From Aliiglaciecola lipolytica E3 (GTDB lineage: Bacteria > Pseudomonadota > Gammaproteobacteria > Enterobacterales > Alteromonadaceae), in contig NZ_BAEN01000068.1 of assembly GCF_000314975.1 (NCBI RefSeq), positions 62,001 to 126,000 of the forward strand: 64,000 nucleotides of DNA, in the 5' to 3' direction. A model generated the notes under the pieces. That model searched no databases. It saw only the letters and a program-made list of their open reading frames with translations, and had not been told where the DNA came from. The position numbers and the translations under genes are program-made. Below, piece by piece: positions 17,494-27,158 of this stretch (positions within the stretch are counted from its first letter, which is position 1; each line of letters opens with the position of its first letter).

Positions 17494-18750
17494 ATGATTA
17501 ATGAAGAGAAAATCGAACACGTCAAACCTAAATTAGGGATGCTCGAATTTGTCGCTCTTATGGCGTTTATGTCGTCAATCGTGGCATTGAGTATTGATGC
17601 GATGTTACCCGCGCTTAATCAAATCGGTAGCGATTTAGGCAGTGAAAGCCCGCAATATACCCATATGATCATTTCTATATTCTTTTTAGGAATGGCATTT
17701 GGTCAGCTGTATTATGGTCCTTACTCTGATACCAAGGGTAGACGTTCAGCAATTTTGTCTGGATTGATTGTCTTTGCCATAGGTACAGTGATTTGCTTAT
17801 TTGCACAATCAATGGAAGTGTTACTGGTTGGCCGTGTGATTCAGGCTTTCGGCGTCTCTGGTCCTCGTATTGCGAGTATTGCCCTGATCCGCGATCAGTT
17901 TGAAGGTGAAGCAATGGCCAGAGTGATGTCTTTTATTATGATGGTCTTTATTCTTGTTCCAATGGTAGCCCCTGCATTTGGTAAAGCTATATTACTGTTT
18001 GCTACTTGGCGTGAAATATTTGCATCTTTTTTAGTGATTGGCTTTGGCTTAGCTGTTTGGTTTTTTAGTCGGCAACCTGAAACTTTGCCTAAATCAAAGC
18101 GTAAACCATTTTCACTTTCTGATCTCTGGCAATCGAGTAAATACATCCTGTCTCACAGAGCAGTAATGATGTACACCCTGTCGATGGGTTGCATATTCGG
18201 TTCTTTCCTCGCTTATCTCAGTGCTTCTCAAACGATATTTGAAGGTTTTTATCTGCAAGGTGATATGTTCCCACTAATTTTTGCGACTTTAGCATTTTCG
18301 ATAGGTATCGCTTCATTTATTAATGGTACTTTGGTGATGAGCATGGGCATGCGTAAACTGTGTTCTTTGGCTCTCTATGGAACGATTGTTATGTCGACTG
18401 TTTTTGTAGTAGCAACACTACATTACAACGGCTTACCGCCTTTGTTAGTTACTATATGCATTTTGTTTGTGAACTTCTTCTTCATTGGAATTTTATTTGG
18501 CAATCTCAATTCCTTGGCTATGATGCCTTTAGGGCATGTGGCAGGCTTAGGGGCAGCGATAACTGGCTCATTAAGTAGTGCTTTCGCAGTGCCTGTAGCA
18601 CTGTTTATAGGAAGTTTTGTGCAAAATGATATTGCACCTATTGCCATTGGGTTTTTAATATTTTCGGTGATTACTTTGGGATGTTTCATTTTTGCAGGAA
18701 CTGGTGCTAAGCAAACACCAGTGTGCAACACTCGCAAAATAACAAAATAG
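17494..18750 (+). CDS. Bcr/CflA-type MFS transporter
   Basis: A 418-residue major facilitator protein with about twelve membrane segments. The first helix carries the subfamily-typical SIDAMLPALNQIGSDL, followed by the loop motif YGPYSDTKGRRSAI between helices 2 and 3 and GRVIQAFGVSGPRIASIALIRD, as in Bcr/CflA drug exporters. Such proteins export drugs or other small molecules with proton exchange; the substrate is unknown. I prefer the ATG at 17494 over a TTG 24 codons upstream, because the extra residues are not part of the family and the TTG has no ribosome site. The neighbouring genes give no further clue. Confidence 0.88.
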   Translation: MINEEKIEHVKPKLGMLEFVALMAFMSSIVALSIDAMLPALNQIGSDLGSESPQYTHMIISIFFLGMAFGQLYYGPYSDTKGRRSAILSGLIVFAIGTVICLFAQSMEVLLVGRVIQAFGVSGPRIASIALIRDQFEGEAMARVMSFIMMVFILVPMVAPAFGKAILLFATWREIFASFLVIGFGLAVWFFSRQPETLPKSKRKPFSLSDLWQSSKYILSHRAVMMYTLSMGCIFGSFLAYLSASQTIFEGFYLQGDMFPLIFATLAFSIGIASFINGTLVMSMGMRKLCSLALYGTIVMSTVFVVATLHYNGLPPLLVTICILFVNFFFIGILFGNLNSLAMMPLGHVAGLGAAITGSLSSAFAVPVALFIGSFVQNDIAPIAIGFLIFSVITLGCFIFAGTGAKQTPVCNTRKITK

Positions 18751-18796
18751 AAATACGCTAAATTGGTTTAACTATTTTGTTATTGGCTGAGGTTTG

Positions 18797-19129
18797 TTAT
18801 TTGACTAAGCGTACGATCGGAGAAGGTTTCACGTTTTCGACTATGTCTACTACTCGAGGATGTCTTACACCATTTTTCACTTTATCATAGATCACGTTTT
18901 TCATTTCTAGGGCTTGGCAAAACTTATAAAACGTTAGAAAGTCCTTTCGAGAAAAATCATCATTTTCTCTTGTCAATTGGCTATCTATATACATTGACTC
19001 CCCGTTTGCCGTCAATGTCGCCAATGCCGTATACGGCTCTCCATATTTTTTAACCCGAAGTGCTCTAACCATTTTCACTTCGAAGATCCAATCGCCCATT
19101 TGCGTGAATCTTGATATTGATGAATTCAT
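18797..19129 (-). CDS. Hypothetical protein
   Basis: A 110-residue soluble protein that I do not recognise. It has basic and aromatic residues (FTQMGDWIFEVKMVRALRVKKYGEPY) then a helical part with RKDFLTFYKFCQALEMKN and a basic C-terminus. The ATG at 19129 is preceded by GGAG seven bases upstream; a GTG twelve bases further up would put that motif inside the gene. It lies convergent to the MFS gene and its upstream side faces a 600-base AT-rich region. Confidence 0.6.
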   Translation of the reverse strand: MNSSISRFTQMGDWIFEVKMVRALRVKKYGEPYTALATLTANGESMYIDSQLTRENDDFSRKDFLTFYKFCQALEMKNVIYDKVKNGVRHPRVVDIVENVKPSPIVRLVK

Positions 19130-19732
19130 AGTGTTCTCCACTTAGAACTTGATTTTTATTATAGAACCGCTGTTTTTAGCATCAAACGCTGCTAATGCAA
19201 TAAAAAGGCCAAAACTACGATGCCTACTTTACAACGCTTCTAGTTAATTCTTACAAAAAATTTGTTTCTGATCAGAGACAACAAAACGTCTCACATTCAG
19301 ATAATGAGTAATTATATCTTTACAAAATACGGCTTAATTTATGTAAATCAAAGGCTTAAATGTTTTATTTATTATTATTATTATTGTATCGCTTTAGCGA
19401 CTATTTTTATTATCTGTATTACAGTGTTAAAACATTTTCTCTGGTAATTGAAGTGTAGAGTTAATACGACTTTTAGCCAATTTTCCAGTGGATTTTTACA
19501 ATTTTAATGAAAAGTTAACCCAAAACTGTTTTTTTCTAAGTTTAATTGTGTAAATTTGCCCAATTTGGACAGTTATTTTCACTAACAGCGCTAAAACAAT
19601 TATCCTAAACAAGCAGGGTAGCACAAAATAACAGCTCAGTTATATTAGTCTAAAGTTGTAATCATAAGATGCGTGTTTTTATCGCTTCACTAAGTGAAAC
19701 TTTATCCAGTTAGTAAACATATTTGCACCTTA
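19130..19732. other. AT-rich intergenic region upstream of an unknown gene and downstream of ilvC
   Basis: Around 600 bases with no convincing gene. A run of ATT triplets lies near 19366-19385 and a 61-residue reading frame at 19262-19447 overlaps it but has no ribosome site and low-complexity composition. The promoter of the minus-strand gene ending at 18797 must lie at its left end. I see no RNA structure in it. Confidence 0.5.
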
Positions 19733-19759
19733 ATAAAAAGCCCGGTCAAATGACCGGGC
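19733..19759 (-). terminator. Rho-independent terminator of ilvC
   Basis: GCCCGGTC (19740-19747) pairs with GACCGGGC (19752-19759) around AAAT, and on the minus strand the stem is followed by TTTTTATT. It lies about 55 bases after the ilvC stop. Confidence 0.9.
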
Positions 19760-19814
19760 AAAAAGCGCTTAGTTATAAGCACCTAACGACAGAAAAAGTT
19801 ACTGTCTATGACTA

Positions 19815-21299
19815 TTAAGCTGCATCAACGATAGCTTTCATATCAGTCATATAACCACGTAAAGTTTCACCTACAATCTCAACCCCATGGGTACGTATCG
19901 CTTTGTTCGCTTCAACCAATGCCTTGTTGTCAACACTATTGGTAGTGTTTGACAAACCTTTACCGATCAATTCTGAGGATATGGTCGACATTAATTTTTC
20001 ACGCAAAAATGGTACTGCTGCATTAGCAAACAAGTAGTTGCCATATTCAGCTGTATCGGAGATAACTACGTTCATTTCATACAAGCGCTTGCGAGCAATG
20101 GTATTTGAAATAAGTGGCGTTTCATGGAGTGATTCGTAGTAAGCTGATTCAGGCAGTATTCCTGCTTCAACCATGACGTCAAACGCAAGCTCAACACCTG
20201 ATTTGATCATGGCAACAATTAAAATGCCTTTATCAAAGAACTCTTGCTCATCAATTTTGCCAGAATATTCAGGGGCATTTTCAAATGCACTTTGACCTGT
20301 TTCTTCACGCCATTTTAATAAGTTCGCATCGCCATTGGCCCAATCTTCCATCATGGTTTTAGAAAACTCACCGCTGATGATATCGTCTTGGTGTTTTTCA
20401 AATAAAGGACGAAGCATGCTAGTTAATTGGTTTGATAACTCAAAAGCTTTTAATTTTGCAGGGTTAGATAAACGGTCCATCATATTTGACACGCCACCAA
20501 TTTTCAGCGCTTCAGTGATAGTTTCTAGCCCGAACTGAATCAAGGCACCGGCATATGCTGGGTCAACGCCATCAGCAGTCATTTTTTCATATGCCAAAAT
20601 CGCTGCGGTTTGTTGCATACCACATAAGATGGTTTGTTCGCCCATCAAGTCTGATTTTACTTCAGCGACAAAAGACGATTCCAATACGCCGGCACGATCT
20701 CCACCAGTAGCGGATGCAAGCGCTTTAGCAATATCCCAACCTTTGTTCTGTGGATCATTTTCAGGGTGAACAGCAATCAGTGTAGGTACGCCGAAACCAC
20801 GCTTATACTCTTCACGTACTTCAGTACCTGGACATTTAGGTGCACACATGACAACCGTAATGTCAGAACGGATTTGCTGCCCTTCTTCAACGATATTGAA
20901 ACCGTGAGAATAGCCTAGGGTTGCACCATCTTTCATTAACGGCATAACAGCTTCAACAACACTTGAATGTTGTTTGTCTGGAGTCAGGTTATAAACCACA
21001 TCAGCTTCAGGAATTAATTGTTGGTAAGTACCTACTTCAAATCCATTGCTTGTGGCTCTTTGGTATGAATCACGCTTCTCATCAATCGCAGCTTGACGCA
21101 AAGCATAAGACACGTTTAAACCTGAATCACGCATGTTTAAGCCTTGGTTAAGACCTTGCGCGCCGCATCCTACGATAACGATCTTTTGGCCTTTCAGCGC
21201 ATCGCAGCCAGAGGCAAACTCACTTTTTTGCATGAATCTGCAACGACCTAATTGGTCTAACTGCTGACGCAGAGATAATGTATTGAAGTAATTTGCCAT
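19815..21299 (-). CDS. ilvC: Ketol-acid reductoisomerase, class II
   Basis: A 494-residue NADPH- and Mg-dependent enzyme that isomerises and reduces acetolactate or acetohydroxybutyrate in valine and isoleucine synthesis. The Rossmann motif is [14 protein letters not shown] at about residues 36-49; the length is that of the long class II form (E. coli is 491 residues), which has a duplicated C-terminal knotted domain. Metal-site segments such as [14 protein letters not shown] are present. The gene is transcribed away from ilvY, the usual arrangement for IlvY-dependent induction by the substrates. An AGG precedes the ATG at a normal distance. Confidence 0.97.
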   Translation of the reverse strand: MANYFNTLSLRQQLDQLGRCRFMQKSEFASGCDALKGQKIVIVGCGAQGLNQGLNMRDSGLNVSYALRQAAIDEKRDSYQRATSNGFEVGTYQQLIPEADVVYNLTPDKQHSSVVEAVMPLMKDGATLGYSHGFNIVEEGQQIRSDITVVMCAPKCPGTEVREEYKRGFGVPTLIAVHPENDPQNKGWDIAKALASATGGDRAGVLESSFVAEVKSDLMGEQTILCGMQQTAAILAYEKMTADGVDPAYAGALIQFGLETITEALKIGGVSNMMDRLSNPAKLKAFELSNQLTSMLRPLFEKHQDDIISGEFSKTMMEDWANGDANLLKWREETGQSAFENAPEYSGKIDEQEFFDKGILIVAMIKSGVELAFDVMVEAGILPESAYYESLHETPLISNTIARKRLYEMNVVISDTAEYGNYLFANAAVPFLREKLMSTISSELIGKGLSNTTNSVDNKALVEANKAIRTHGVEIVGETLRGYMTDMKAIVDAA

Positions 21300-21483
21300 T
21301 TTGTACCTACTTTCGTTATTTCTTGAAAAATGTTGTTCCGCAATGTCTGTGTTATCTGCGAAACCTATTGGTTGTTTTTTATCTATCGAGTCAGTGACGA
21401 CTGTGATGAACGCAGTTTACGGCTTACTTGTTGTTGAATAAAATGATATATTCGCAACATAGTATTGCAAAAAATGAAACGTT
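21300..21483. promoter_or_regulatory. Divergent ilvC-ilvY control region
   Basis: This 184-base gap separates the divergent ilvC and ilvY genes. Near ilvY it contains GCAA-CATAGTA-TTGC (21454-21468), an inverted repeat of the T-N11-A kind bound by LysR regulators, and so a candidate IlvY operator. Control of ilvC by IlvY is established for enteric bacteria; the site itself is inferred from symmetry and position. Confidence 0.5.
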
Positions 21484-22350
21484 ATGGATTTTCGCTCTTT
21501 ACAATTGTTCCAACATCTTGCTCAAAGCTTACATTTTGGCAAAACTGCAAACGCATTATTTGTCAGCCCTTCAACGTTAAGTAGAGCGATTCAGCGCCTT
21601 GAAGATGAGTGCGGAGCAGCGTTGTTTGAACGGGATAACCGAACCGTAAAAATGACTCAAGCGGGTGAAAAAATGCTGGCATTTAGTCAACAGACTTTAT
21701 CGAATTGGAGTTCCCTAAAGGCAGATTTCGATATGCTGAATCCAACCTTAGTCGGAGAAATAAAGCTGTATTGTTCTGTCACTGCTAGTCAAAGTCACTT
21801 ACCTAATATCTTAAATTTATTTCGCCAAAAGCACCCTCAAGTTGAGGTGAAATTGAGCACCGGCGACCCTTGGTTGTCAGTTTCTAAAGTGATTAGTCAA
21901 GAAGTGGATGTGGCTATCGCAATCTTTGCTCCTGATATGCCTAAGGACATTAAGTTTCAACCCATTGATTCTATTCCTTTGTTGCTAATCGCGCCCAAAG
22001 ATTCACAAATTACTAGTCTTGAGCAAGTTGATTGGCGTGATCATAAGGTAGTACTCCCCGAAGGAGGCCCTTCTAAGCGAATCGTTCATCATTGGTTTTC
22101 TGAAATGGGCATTCGACCTAAAGTGTACGGCACTGTCGGTGGCAATGAAGCGATTGTCAGCATGGTAGGTCTTGGCTGTGGATTAGGCATAGTGCCGCAG
22201 GTTGTCCTTGATCATTCCTTGGCAAGCCGGCGGGTGAATAGGATCAAATTAACCAATATTGAACCCTATCAATTAGGGTTGTGTTGTTTACAATCAAGAC
22301 AGCACGAAACACTAATAGAAGAGTTCTTCAATCAACCTGAGTTTCAATAA
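21484..22350 (+). CDS. ilvY: LysR-type regulator of ilvC
   Basis: A 288-residue LysR-family transcription factor. The N-terminal winged helix-turn-helix (about 1-60, MDFRSLQLFQHLAQSLHFGKTANALFVSPSTLSRAIQRLE in pieces) is followed by the substrate-binding domain from about 90, which has the IlvY-like LPNILNLFRQKHPQVEVKLSTG stretch. The gene is divergent from ilvC, the defining arrangement for ilvY. The ATG has no strong ribosome site. Its last bases overlap the end of the convergent comM gene by seven bases, so there is no room for a terminator between them. Confidence 0.92.
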   Translation: MDFRSLQLFQHLAQSLHFGKTANALFVSPSTLSRAIQRLEDECGAALFERDNRTVKMTQAGEKMLAFSQQTLSNWSSLKADFDMLNPTLVGEIKLYCSVTASQSHLPNILNLFRQKHPQVEVKLSTGDPWLSVSKVISQEVDVAIAIFAPDMPKDIKFQPIDSIPLLLIAPKDSQITSLEQVDWRDHKVVLPEGGPSKRIVHHWFSEMGIRPKVYGTVGGNEAIVSMVGLGCGLGIVPQVVLDHSLASRRVNRIKLTNIEPYQLGLCCLQSRQHETLIEEFFNQPEFQ

Positions 22351-23855
22351 CGCAATTCATTGATAATATTATCAAGCGCCCTATAGCCAAGCGCTTCAGC
22401 TAAATGCGGGCGCGAAATCTGTGGTTCTTCAGATAAATCAGCGATGGTGCGCGCGACTTTAATAACGCGATGAAAGGCGCGCATCGACAAACCTAAGTTT
22501 TCCACGCTGGTTTGCAAAAATAATCGGTCTTCACGTGTCAACCTGCAATGCTGCTCGATTTCATTGCTATTTAACTGGGCGTTGCATTTGCCCGCTCGAT
22601 TGATTTGCATTTGTCTGGCTTGCAAGACTCTGCGTTTAATTTCTTCACTGCTTTCAGACGTTTCATTTTGCATAGAATATAATTCCGCACTCGCCAGCTT
22701 GGGCACATCGACCTGTAAATCAATACGATCCAAAAAAGGTCCGGATATCTTGTTTATATATTTAAGTACTTGTTCAGCTGTGCTTCTACCATCCCGTAAA
22801 CTGCCCGTTGGGCTTGGATTCATTGCTGCTACGAGTTGGAATTGCGCAGGGTAATTGACCTGTTTTGAAGCACGCGAAATAGACACATAACCAGACTCTA
22901 TAGGTTGTCGCAATACATCAAGTACGCGACGTTCGTACTCAGGCAATTCATCTAAAAAGAGTATGCCGTTATGAGCTAAGCTAATCTCTCCCGGTTTTGG
23001 GTTACTGCCCCCTCCCACTAATGCGATCGCAGAGGAAGTATGATGAGGTTGACGAAATTTGCGTAGTCGCCAAGTTTTTGGGTCTACTTCATGGCCACTG
23101 ATGGAATAAATCGTTGCTGTTTCCAGCGCTTGCAGCTGAGACATCTCGGGTAGTATTGTTAACAGGCGTTGCGCCAGCATGGTTTTACCTGTGCCAGGTG
23201 GACCGACAAACAAGATGTTGTGATTGCCCGCTGCACAAATTTCTAAACCTCGTTTGGCGAGTTGTTGGCCTTTAATATCAGCCATATCATACTCGTAATC
23301 TTTGAGAGTGTCTGTGGATTGAGCTTGCTGTAAAGCGAGTTTATTGCGCCCTGTAAGATGTAAAAAGAGTTGCGAAAGTGTGTCTACTGCAATCACTTTG
23401 CTTTGCTCAATTAAGCAGGCTTCTGGAGCATTTAAACTGGATAAAATCGCCGTATGATTGGCCCTGTGGCACGCATAGTTGAATGGCAACGCTCCGGAAA
23501 TTGGACGGATATTGCCAGTTAGCGCTAGTTCGCCTGCAAATTCGTAGTGTTCTAATTGCTCAAGAGAAATCAATCCGCTGGCGGCAATAATGCCGATGGC
23601 GATGGCAATATCAAAGCGACCGCCGTCTTTGGGTAGGTCGGCTGGAGCCAAATTTACAGTAATTCTTTTGGCAGGGAATTCAAACCCTGAATTCAATAGA
23701 GCACTGCGTACTCGTTCTTTTGATTCACGCACAGCGGCATCAGCTAAGCCTACCAAATTAAATGCTGGTAAACCGTTGGCAAGGTGCACCTCAATGCTCA
23801 CCAAAGGCGCATCTATGCCAACAGATGCACGGGAATAAACTACCGCTAACGACAT
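22344..23855 (-). CDS. comM: YifB/ComM family Mg-chelatase-like ATPase
   Basis: A 503-residue hexameric helicase-like ATPase, needed in naturally transformable relatives for extending recombined DNA. The N-terminal domain (about 1-180, SLAVVYSRASVGIDAP, ITVNLAPADLPKDGGRFD) precedes the AAA+ part with Walker A FVGPPGTGKTMLAQ and Walker B ILFLDELPEY, and a C-terminal Mg-chelatase-like domain. The start at 23855 has AAGGA seven bases upstream; the ATG two codons earlier would be too close. It converges on ilvY and overlaps it by seven bases. A link to competence in this organism is inference; comF is also in this window. Confidence 0.93.
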   Translation of the reverse strand: MSLAVVYSRASVGIDAPLVSIEVHLANGLPAFNLVGLADAAVRESKERVRSALLNSGFEFPAKRITVNLAPADLPKDGGRFDIAIAIGIIAASGLISLEQLEHYEFAGELALTGNIRPISGALPFNYACHRANHTAILSSLNAPEACLIEQSKVIAVDTLSQLFLHLTGRNKLALQQAQSTDTLKDYEYDMADIKGQQLAKRGLEICAAGNHNILFVGPPGTGKTMLAQRLLTILPEMSQLQALETATIYSISGHEVDPKTWRLRKFRQPHHTSSAIALVGGGSNPKPGEISLAHNGILFLDELPEYERRVLDVLRQPIESGYVSISRASKQVNYPAQFQLVAAMNPSPTGSLRDGRSTAEQVLKYINKISGPFLDRIDLQVDVPKLASAELYSMQNETSESSEEIKRRVLQARQMQINRAGKCNAQLNSNEIEQHCRLTREDRLFLQTSVENLGLSMRAFHRVIKVARTIADLSEEPQISRPHLAEALGYRALDNIINELRY

Positions 23856-23950
23856 CAACATTTCCTTATGTTTTTGTCTATTCATTGCTATTTATAGTAG
23901 TCAAACAAGAGAGTCGAAGCGAATTTACGAAGTCTAGTTTTCTATCAGAA

Positions 23951-23979
23951 ATAAAAAAGAGGTGCTTCACACCTCTTTT
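23951..23979 (-). terminator. Terminator after the PEP-CTERM gene
   Basis: A 10-base-pair stem, AAAAGAGGTG (23955-23964) and CACCTCTTTT (23970-23979), with loop CTTCA; the minus-strand product ends in a T-rich tract. It lies about 30 bases after the end of the PEP-CTERM gene and may act in both directions. Confidence 0.85.
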
Positions 23980-24006
23980 AACTCTTATTTAGAATGGCTC
24001 TAGGAA

Positions 24007-24795
24007 TTATTTTCTGCGACGTCTAAGTAACCCGGCTACACCTAAACTCAATAGTAATATTGACGCTGGCTCAGGTACTTGAGGCGGCTCGTTTGGATTG
24101 TTGGTAGATGCGGCAAGTAAGTTCTCGAACATGGTGCCATTATCAAAATTGCCACCCCAATTGGATCCTGAATTATCCCAAACGTTTTGGTCAGTTATCA
24201 GAAATACACTGCCGGCTCCAATATTTTGATAGGCCATCATGACACTATCCATGCCATTATATAGTTCTTCACCTAGCATCAATGCAACTGCATCACCACT
24301 TATACTTAGCGGCGCGAAGGCAGCGTACTGATAAGTGTCAACACCTTGCGTGAGCGGATGAGACAATATTTGACCATCGCCTACCGATGCTGATCTGAAT
24401 CCACCATCTAAAACTACGTTATTTATTGAAATATCTGCACCCAACGCGGCTAATGCTGCATTAATGTTATTGTTTTCTGAAGGTGCAAAGTTTCCATGTT
24501 CTCCCATAAACGCGATGCGCCCGCCGCCGGATAAAAAACTACTCATGGTGCTTAGTTCATTTGCAGTATAGCTATCTGCTGGTTGAACTGCCCAAAGTAA
24601 ATCAGTTGAGCTCAAATCAACCGTATCCAACTGTCCGTTTGCAATGCTGGAAGAGTGACCAGCAAGTCCATTGTAAAATGTATTAATGGTAGAAATGTTG
24701 TATCTTTCACCCCAAACGGTAACGACACCCGCTTGAGTAAACATACTTGTGAGTAAGGCAGATGATGTAACAACTGCTACTATAAATCTCTTCAT
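24007..24795 (-). CDS. PEP-CTERM sorting domain protein
   Basis: A 262-residue secreted protein. It begins with a signal peptide (MKRFIVAVVTSSALLTSMFTQA) and ends with the PEP-CTERM signal VPEPASILLLSLGVAGLLRRRRK in pieces: a Pro-Glu-Pro motif, a membrane helix and a basic tail, which in other bacteria is processed by an exosortase. Between them lies a flavodoxin/glutamine amidotransferase-like alpha-beta domain (LSSTDLLWAVQPADSY, FLSGGGRIAFMGEHGNF, NAALAALGADISINN). Start: ATG at 24795, with AGGA seven bases upstream; a longer reading frame starts further upstream but lacks a signal peptide at its N-terminus. A second protein of this plan lies at 31654. Confidence 0.87.
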   Translation of the reverse strand: MKRFIVAVVTSSALLTSMFTQAGVVTVWGERYNISTINTFYNGLAGHSSSIANGQLDTVDLSSTDLLWAVQPADSYTANELSTMSSFLSGGGRIAFMGEHGNFAPSENNNINAALAALGADISINNVVLDGGFRSASVGDGQILSHPLTQGVDTYQYAAFAPLSISGDAVALMLGEELYNGMDSVMMAYQNIGAGSVFLITDQNVWDNSGSNWGGNFDNGTMFENLLAASTNNPNEPPQVPEPASILLLSLGVAGLLRRRRK

Positions 24796-24880
24796 ATTTA
24801 GTTCCTTTAAAGTGTTCAAACAGCAGCTAACCAAACATGTAGCTGTTCGTTTATTGATCAGCATATCTCGTGCCATTATT

Positions 24881-24910
24881 TGATTTTTTTGGATTTTTTT
24901 GGATTTTTTA
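24881..24910. repeat. Short tandem repeat GATTTTTTTG
   Basis: Three approximate copies of a 10-base T-rich unit lie upstream of the PEP-CTERM gene's start, on the far side of its promoter. It is a low-complexity tract prone to slippage; whether it affects expression is unknown. Confidence 0.5.
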
Positions 24911-25110
24911 TATTTTTATCAAATGGTTATGATTTTTTTGGGAAGAATTTTTATTACCGGTCGAAAGTGCAATTTCACGTTGATGTAAAATATACCGACG
25001 CATAAAAAATTACTCTGCATTGCGCGCAAAGAATAATATATACCCTTTGATAACTTGATTCTGCCAGCTGTTACATGCTATCTCTATACACCAGTGACGA
25101 TCTTAATAAA

Positions 25111-25191
25111 ATGAATACCATGTATTTTACATCTATCGAGCAAGTGTTGATTGTGATTATTGACGCGTGGGGATTAGCCCAGCGAGGGTAG
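25111..25191 (+). CDS. ilvDA leader peptide
   Basis: A 26-residue reading frame upstream of ilvD, reading MNTMYFTSIEQVLIVIIDA then WGLAQRG. Codons 12-17 (25144-25161) are GTG TTG ATT GTG ATT ATT: Val, Leu, Ile, Val, Ile, Ile in a row, the regulatory amino acids of this pathway. Its end overlaps the first arm of the attenuator, so that the ribosome's position would decide the RNA fold. The arrangement matches the enterobacterial ilv leader, which also has consecutive Ile/Val/Leu codons. There is no strong Shine-Dalgarno; an in-frame ATG at 25120 is an alternative start. Not a protein with its own function. Confidence 0.82.
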   Translation: MNTMYFTSIEQVLIVIIDAWGLAQRG

Positions 25192-25243
25192 GTGTGTATG
25201 TATTTTTGCCGAAACCCTCGCAGTTTAAACGCGGGGGTTTTTT
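25182..25243 (+). promoter_or_regulatory. Transcription attenuator of ilvDA
   Basis: Three mutually exclusive RNA segments can be read: 1, GCGAGGGT (25182-25189), 2, ACCCTCGC (25214-25221), and 3, GCGGGGGTTT (25231-25240). Segments 1 and 2 pair perfectly over 8 bases. Segment 2, extended to AAACCCTCGC, pairs with segment 3 over 10 bases with one wobble and is followed by T's, forming a terminator. When the ribosome stalls at the Val/Leu/Ile codons, segment 1 is free and 1:2 prevents the terminator; when it reaches the stop at 25191 it covers segment 1 and the terminator forms. Confidence 0.85.
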
Positions 25244-25310
25244 GTTTCTGTAGGCTTAAACAAAAAACATTTTTTATGACTAAATTGATTTCAATCTAGA
25301 GGGTTTTACC

Positions 25311-27158
25311 ATGCCAAAGTTACGTTCATCCACTACTACGCAAGGTCGCAATATGGCCGGAGCAAGAGCTTTGTGGCGAGCTACCGGAATGACAGATAAA
25401 GATTTTGGCAAACCGATTATAGCCGTTTCAAATTCGTTTACTCAGTTTGTACCCGGCCATGTGCATTTAAAAGACATGGGGCAATTAGTTGCACGTGCAA
25501 TTGAAGAGGCCGGCGGCGTCGCCAAAGAATTCAATACTATTGCTGTAGACGACGGAATCGCCATGGGGCATTCGGGTATGTTGTATAGCTTACCATCACG
25601 GGAAATTATCGCCGACTCTGTGGAGTACATGGTAAACGCCCATTGTGCTGATGCTATCGTGTGTATCTCAAACTGCGACAAAATCACCCCTGGCATGTTA
25701 ATGGCTTCAATGCGGTTAAATGTGCCAGTTATATTTGTATCTGGTGGTCCAATGGAGGCCGGTAAAACGAAGTTATCTGATCAAATTATCAAATTAGATT
25801 TGGTTGATGCGATGGTTGCAGGTGTCGATGACAACGTAAGCGATTCTGAGAGTGACGAAGTAGAGCGTTCAGCGTGTCCTACTTGCGGCTCGTGTTCGGG
25901 AATGTTTACTGCCAATTCCATGAATTGTTTGACCGAAGCACTCGGTTTGTCATTGCCAGGTAATGGTTCAATGCTGGCGACTCACGCAGATCGTGAAGGC
26001 TTGTTTAAAAAGGCGGGAAGCCAAATTGTCGAACTATGCCGTCGTTATTATCAAGAAAACGATGAGTCTGTGTTACCACGTAATATTGCTAATTTTAAAG
26101 CGTTTGAAAATGCGATGAGTTTAGATATTGCTATGGGTGGCTCGACAAATACAATCTTACATCTATTAGCGGCTGCTGTAGAGGGCGAAATTCCATTTAC
26201 CCTTGATGACATTGACCGTTTGTCACGTAAAGTACCGCATTTGTGTAAAGTCGCCCCATCAACCCCTAAATATCATATGGAAGATGTTCACCGAGCAGGT
26301 GGTGTGTTGGCAATTCTTAACGAAATAAATCGTGCCGGCTTATTACATGCGGATTGTTCGCATGTTTTAGGTAAAACGGTTGGCGAAGTCATTGCTGAGT
26401 GGGACATTACAAACTCAGACAACCAAAAAGCGTTAGAATTTTATAGAGCTGGACCAGCGGGTATTCGCACTACCAAGGCATTTAGTCAGGATTGTCGCTG
26501 GCCTACAGCGGATACAGACCGTGAAAGTGGTTGTATCCGAAGCCGAGATCACGCATTTAGTGAAGAAGGCGGCTTGGCGGTATTGTTTGGTAATATTGCT
26601 GAAGACGGCTGTATCGTTAAAACCGCAGGTGTAGATGAATCTATTCATAAGTTTACTGGGCGTGCACGAATATTTGAAAGCCAAGATGAAGCGGTGGCCG
26701 CTATTTTGGGTGACAAAATTGTTGCAGGTGACGTTGTTATTATTCGTTATGAAGGTCCAAAAGGTGGCCCTGGTATGCAAGAAATGTTGTATCCAACCAC
26801 TTATTTGAAGGCCAAAGGTTTAGGAAAATCTTGTGCTTTGATCACTGATGGTCGTTTCTCCGGTGGAACATCTGGGTTGTCCATAGGTCATTGTGCTCCT
26901 GAAGCTGCAAGTGGCGGTGGAATAGGGTTGGTGGAAGAAGGCGATACTATCAAAATTGATATTCCTGGCCGCAAGATTGGCGTAGATATTAGTGACGAAG
27001 AGCTAAATCGTAGACGTGACAATATGAACAATAGTGCCAAGCCATGGAAACCGGCAACGCGTGAACGTAAAGTCTCTTTGGCGCTTAAAGCTTATGCGTT
27101 GCTAGCAACGAGTGCGGACAAAGGCGGGGTACGTGATGCTTCGAAATTGGAAGACTAA
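25311..27158 (+). CDS. ilvD: Dihydroxy-acid dehydratase
   Basis: A 615-residue Fe-S enzyme that dehydrates dihydroxy acids to the keto acids in valine and isoleucine synthesis. The cluster-binding cysteine regions are seen in [10 protein letters not shown] (about residue 122) and [17 protein letters not shown] (about 192-208). [14 protein letters not shown] lies near the C-terminus, and length is typical of the E. coli enzyme. It follows the attenuator by about 70 bases and ends immediately before ilvA (TAA then ATG), so ilvD and ilvA form one operon. The ilvG, ilvM and ilvE genes of the enteric operon are not here. Confidence 0.97.
   Translation: MPKLRSSTTTQGRNMAGARALWRATGMTDKDFGKPIIAVSNSFTQFVPGHVHLKDMGQLVARAIEEAGGVAKEFNTIAVDDGIAMGHSGMLYSLPSREIIADSVEYMVNAHCADAIVCISNCDKITPGMLMASMRLNVPVIFVSGGPMEAGKTKLSDQIIKLDLVDAMVAGVDDNVSDSESDEVERSACPTCGSCSGMFTANSMNCLTEALGLSLPGNGSMLATHADREGLFKKAGSQIVELCRRYYQENDESVLPRNIANFKAFENAMSLDIAMGGSTNTILHLLAAAVEGEIPFTLDDIDRLSRKVPHLCKVAPSTPKYHMEDVHRAGGVLAILNEINRAGLLHADCSHVLGKTVGEVIAEWDITNSDNQKALEFYRAGPAGIRTTKAFSQDCRWPTADTDRESGCIRSRDHAFSEEGGLAVLFGNIAEDGCIVKTAGVDESIHKFTGRARIFESQDEAVAAILGDKIVAGDVVIIRYEGPKGGPGMQEMLYPTTYLKAKGLGKSCALITDGRFSGGTSGLSIGHCAPEAASGGGIGLVEEGDTIKIDIPGRKIGVDISDEELNRRRDNMNNSAKPWKPATRERKVSLALKAYALLATSADKGGVRDASKLED

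Noticed and set aside
19262-19447. 61-residue frame in the ilvC-side intergenic region
   Set aside because: It includes the ATT triplet run, has no ribosome site and starts with a poor context; composition follows the AT-rich background.
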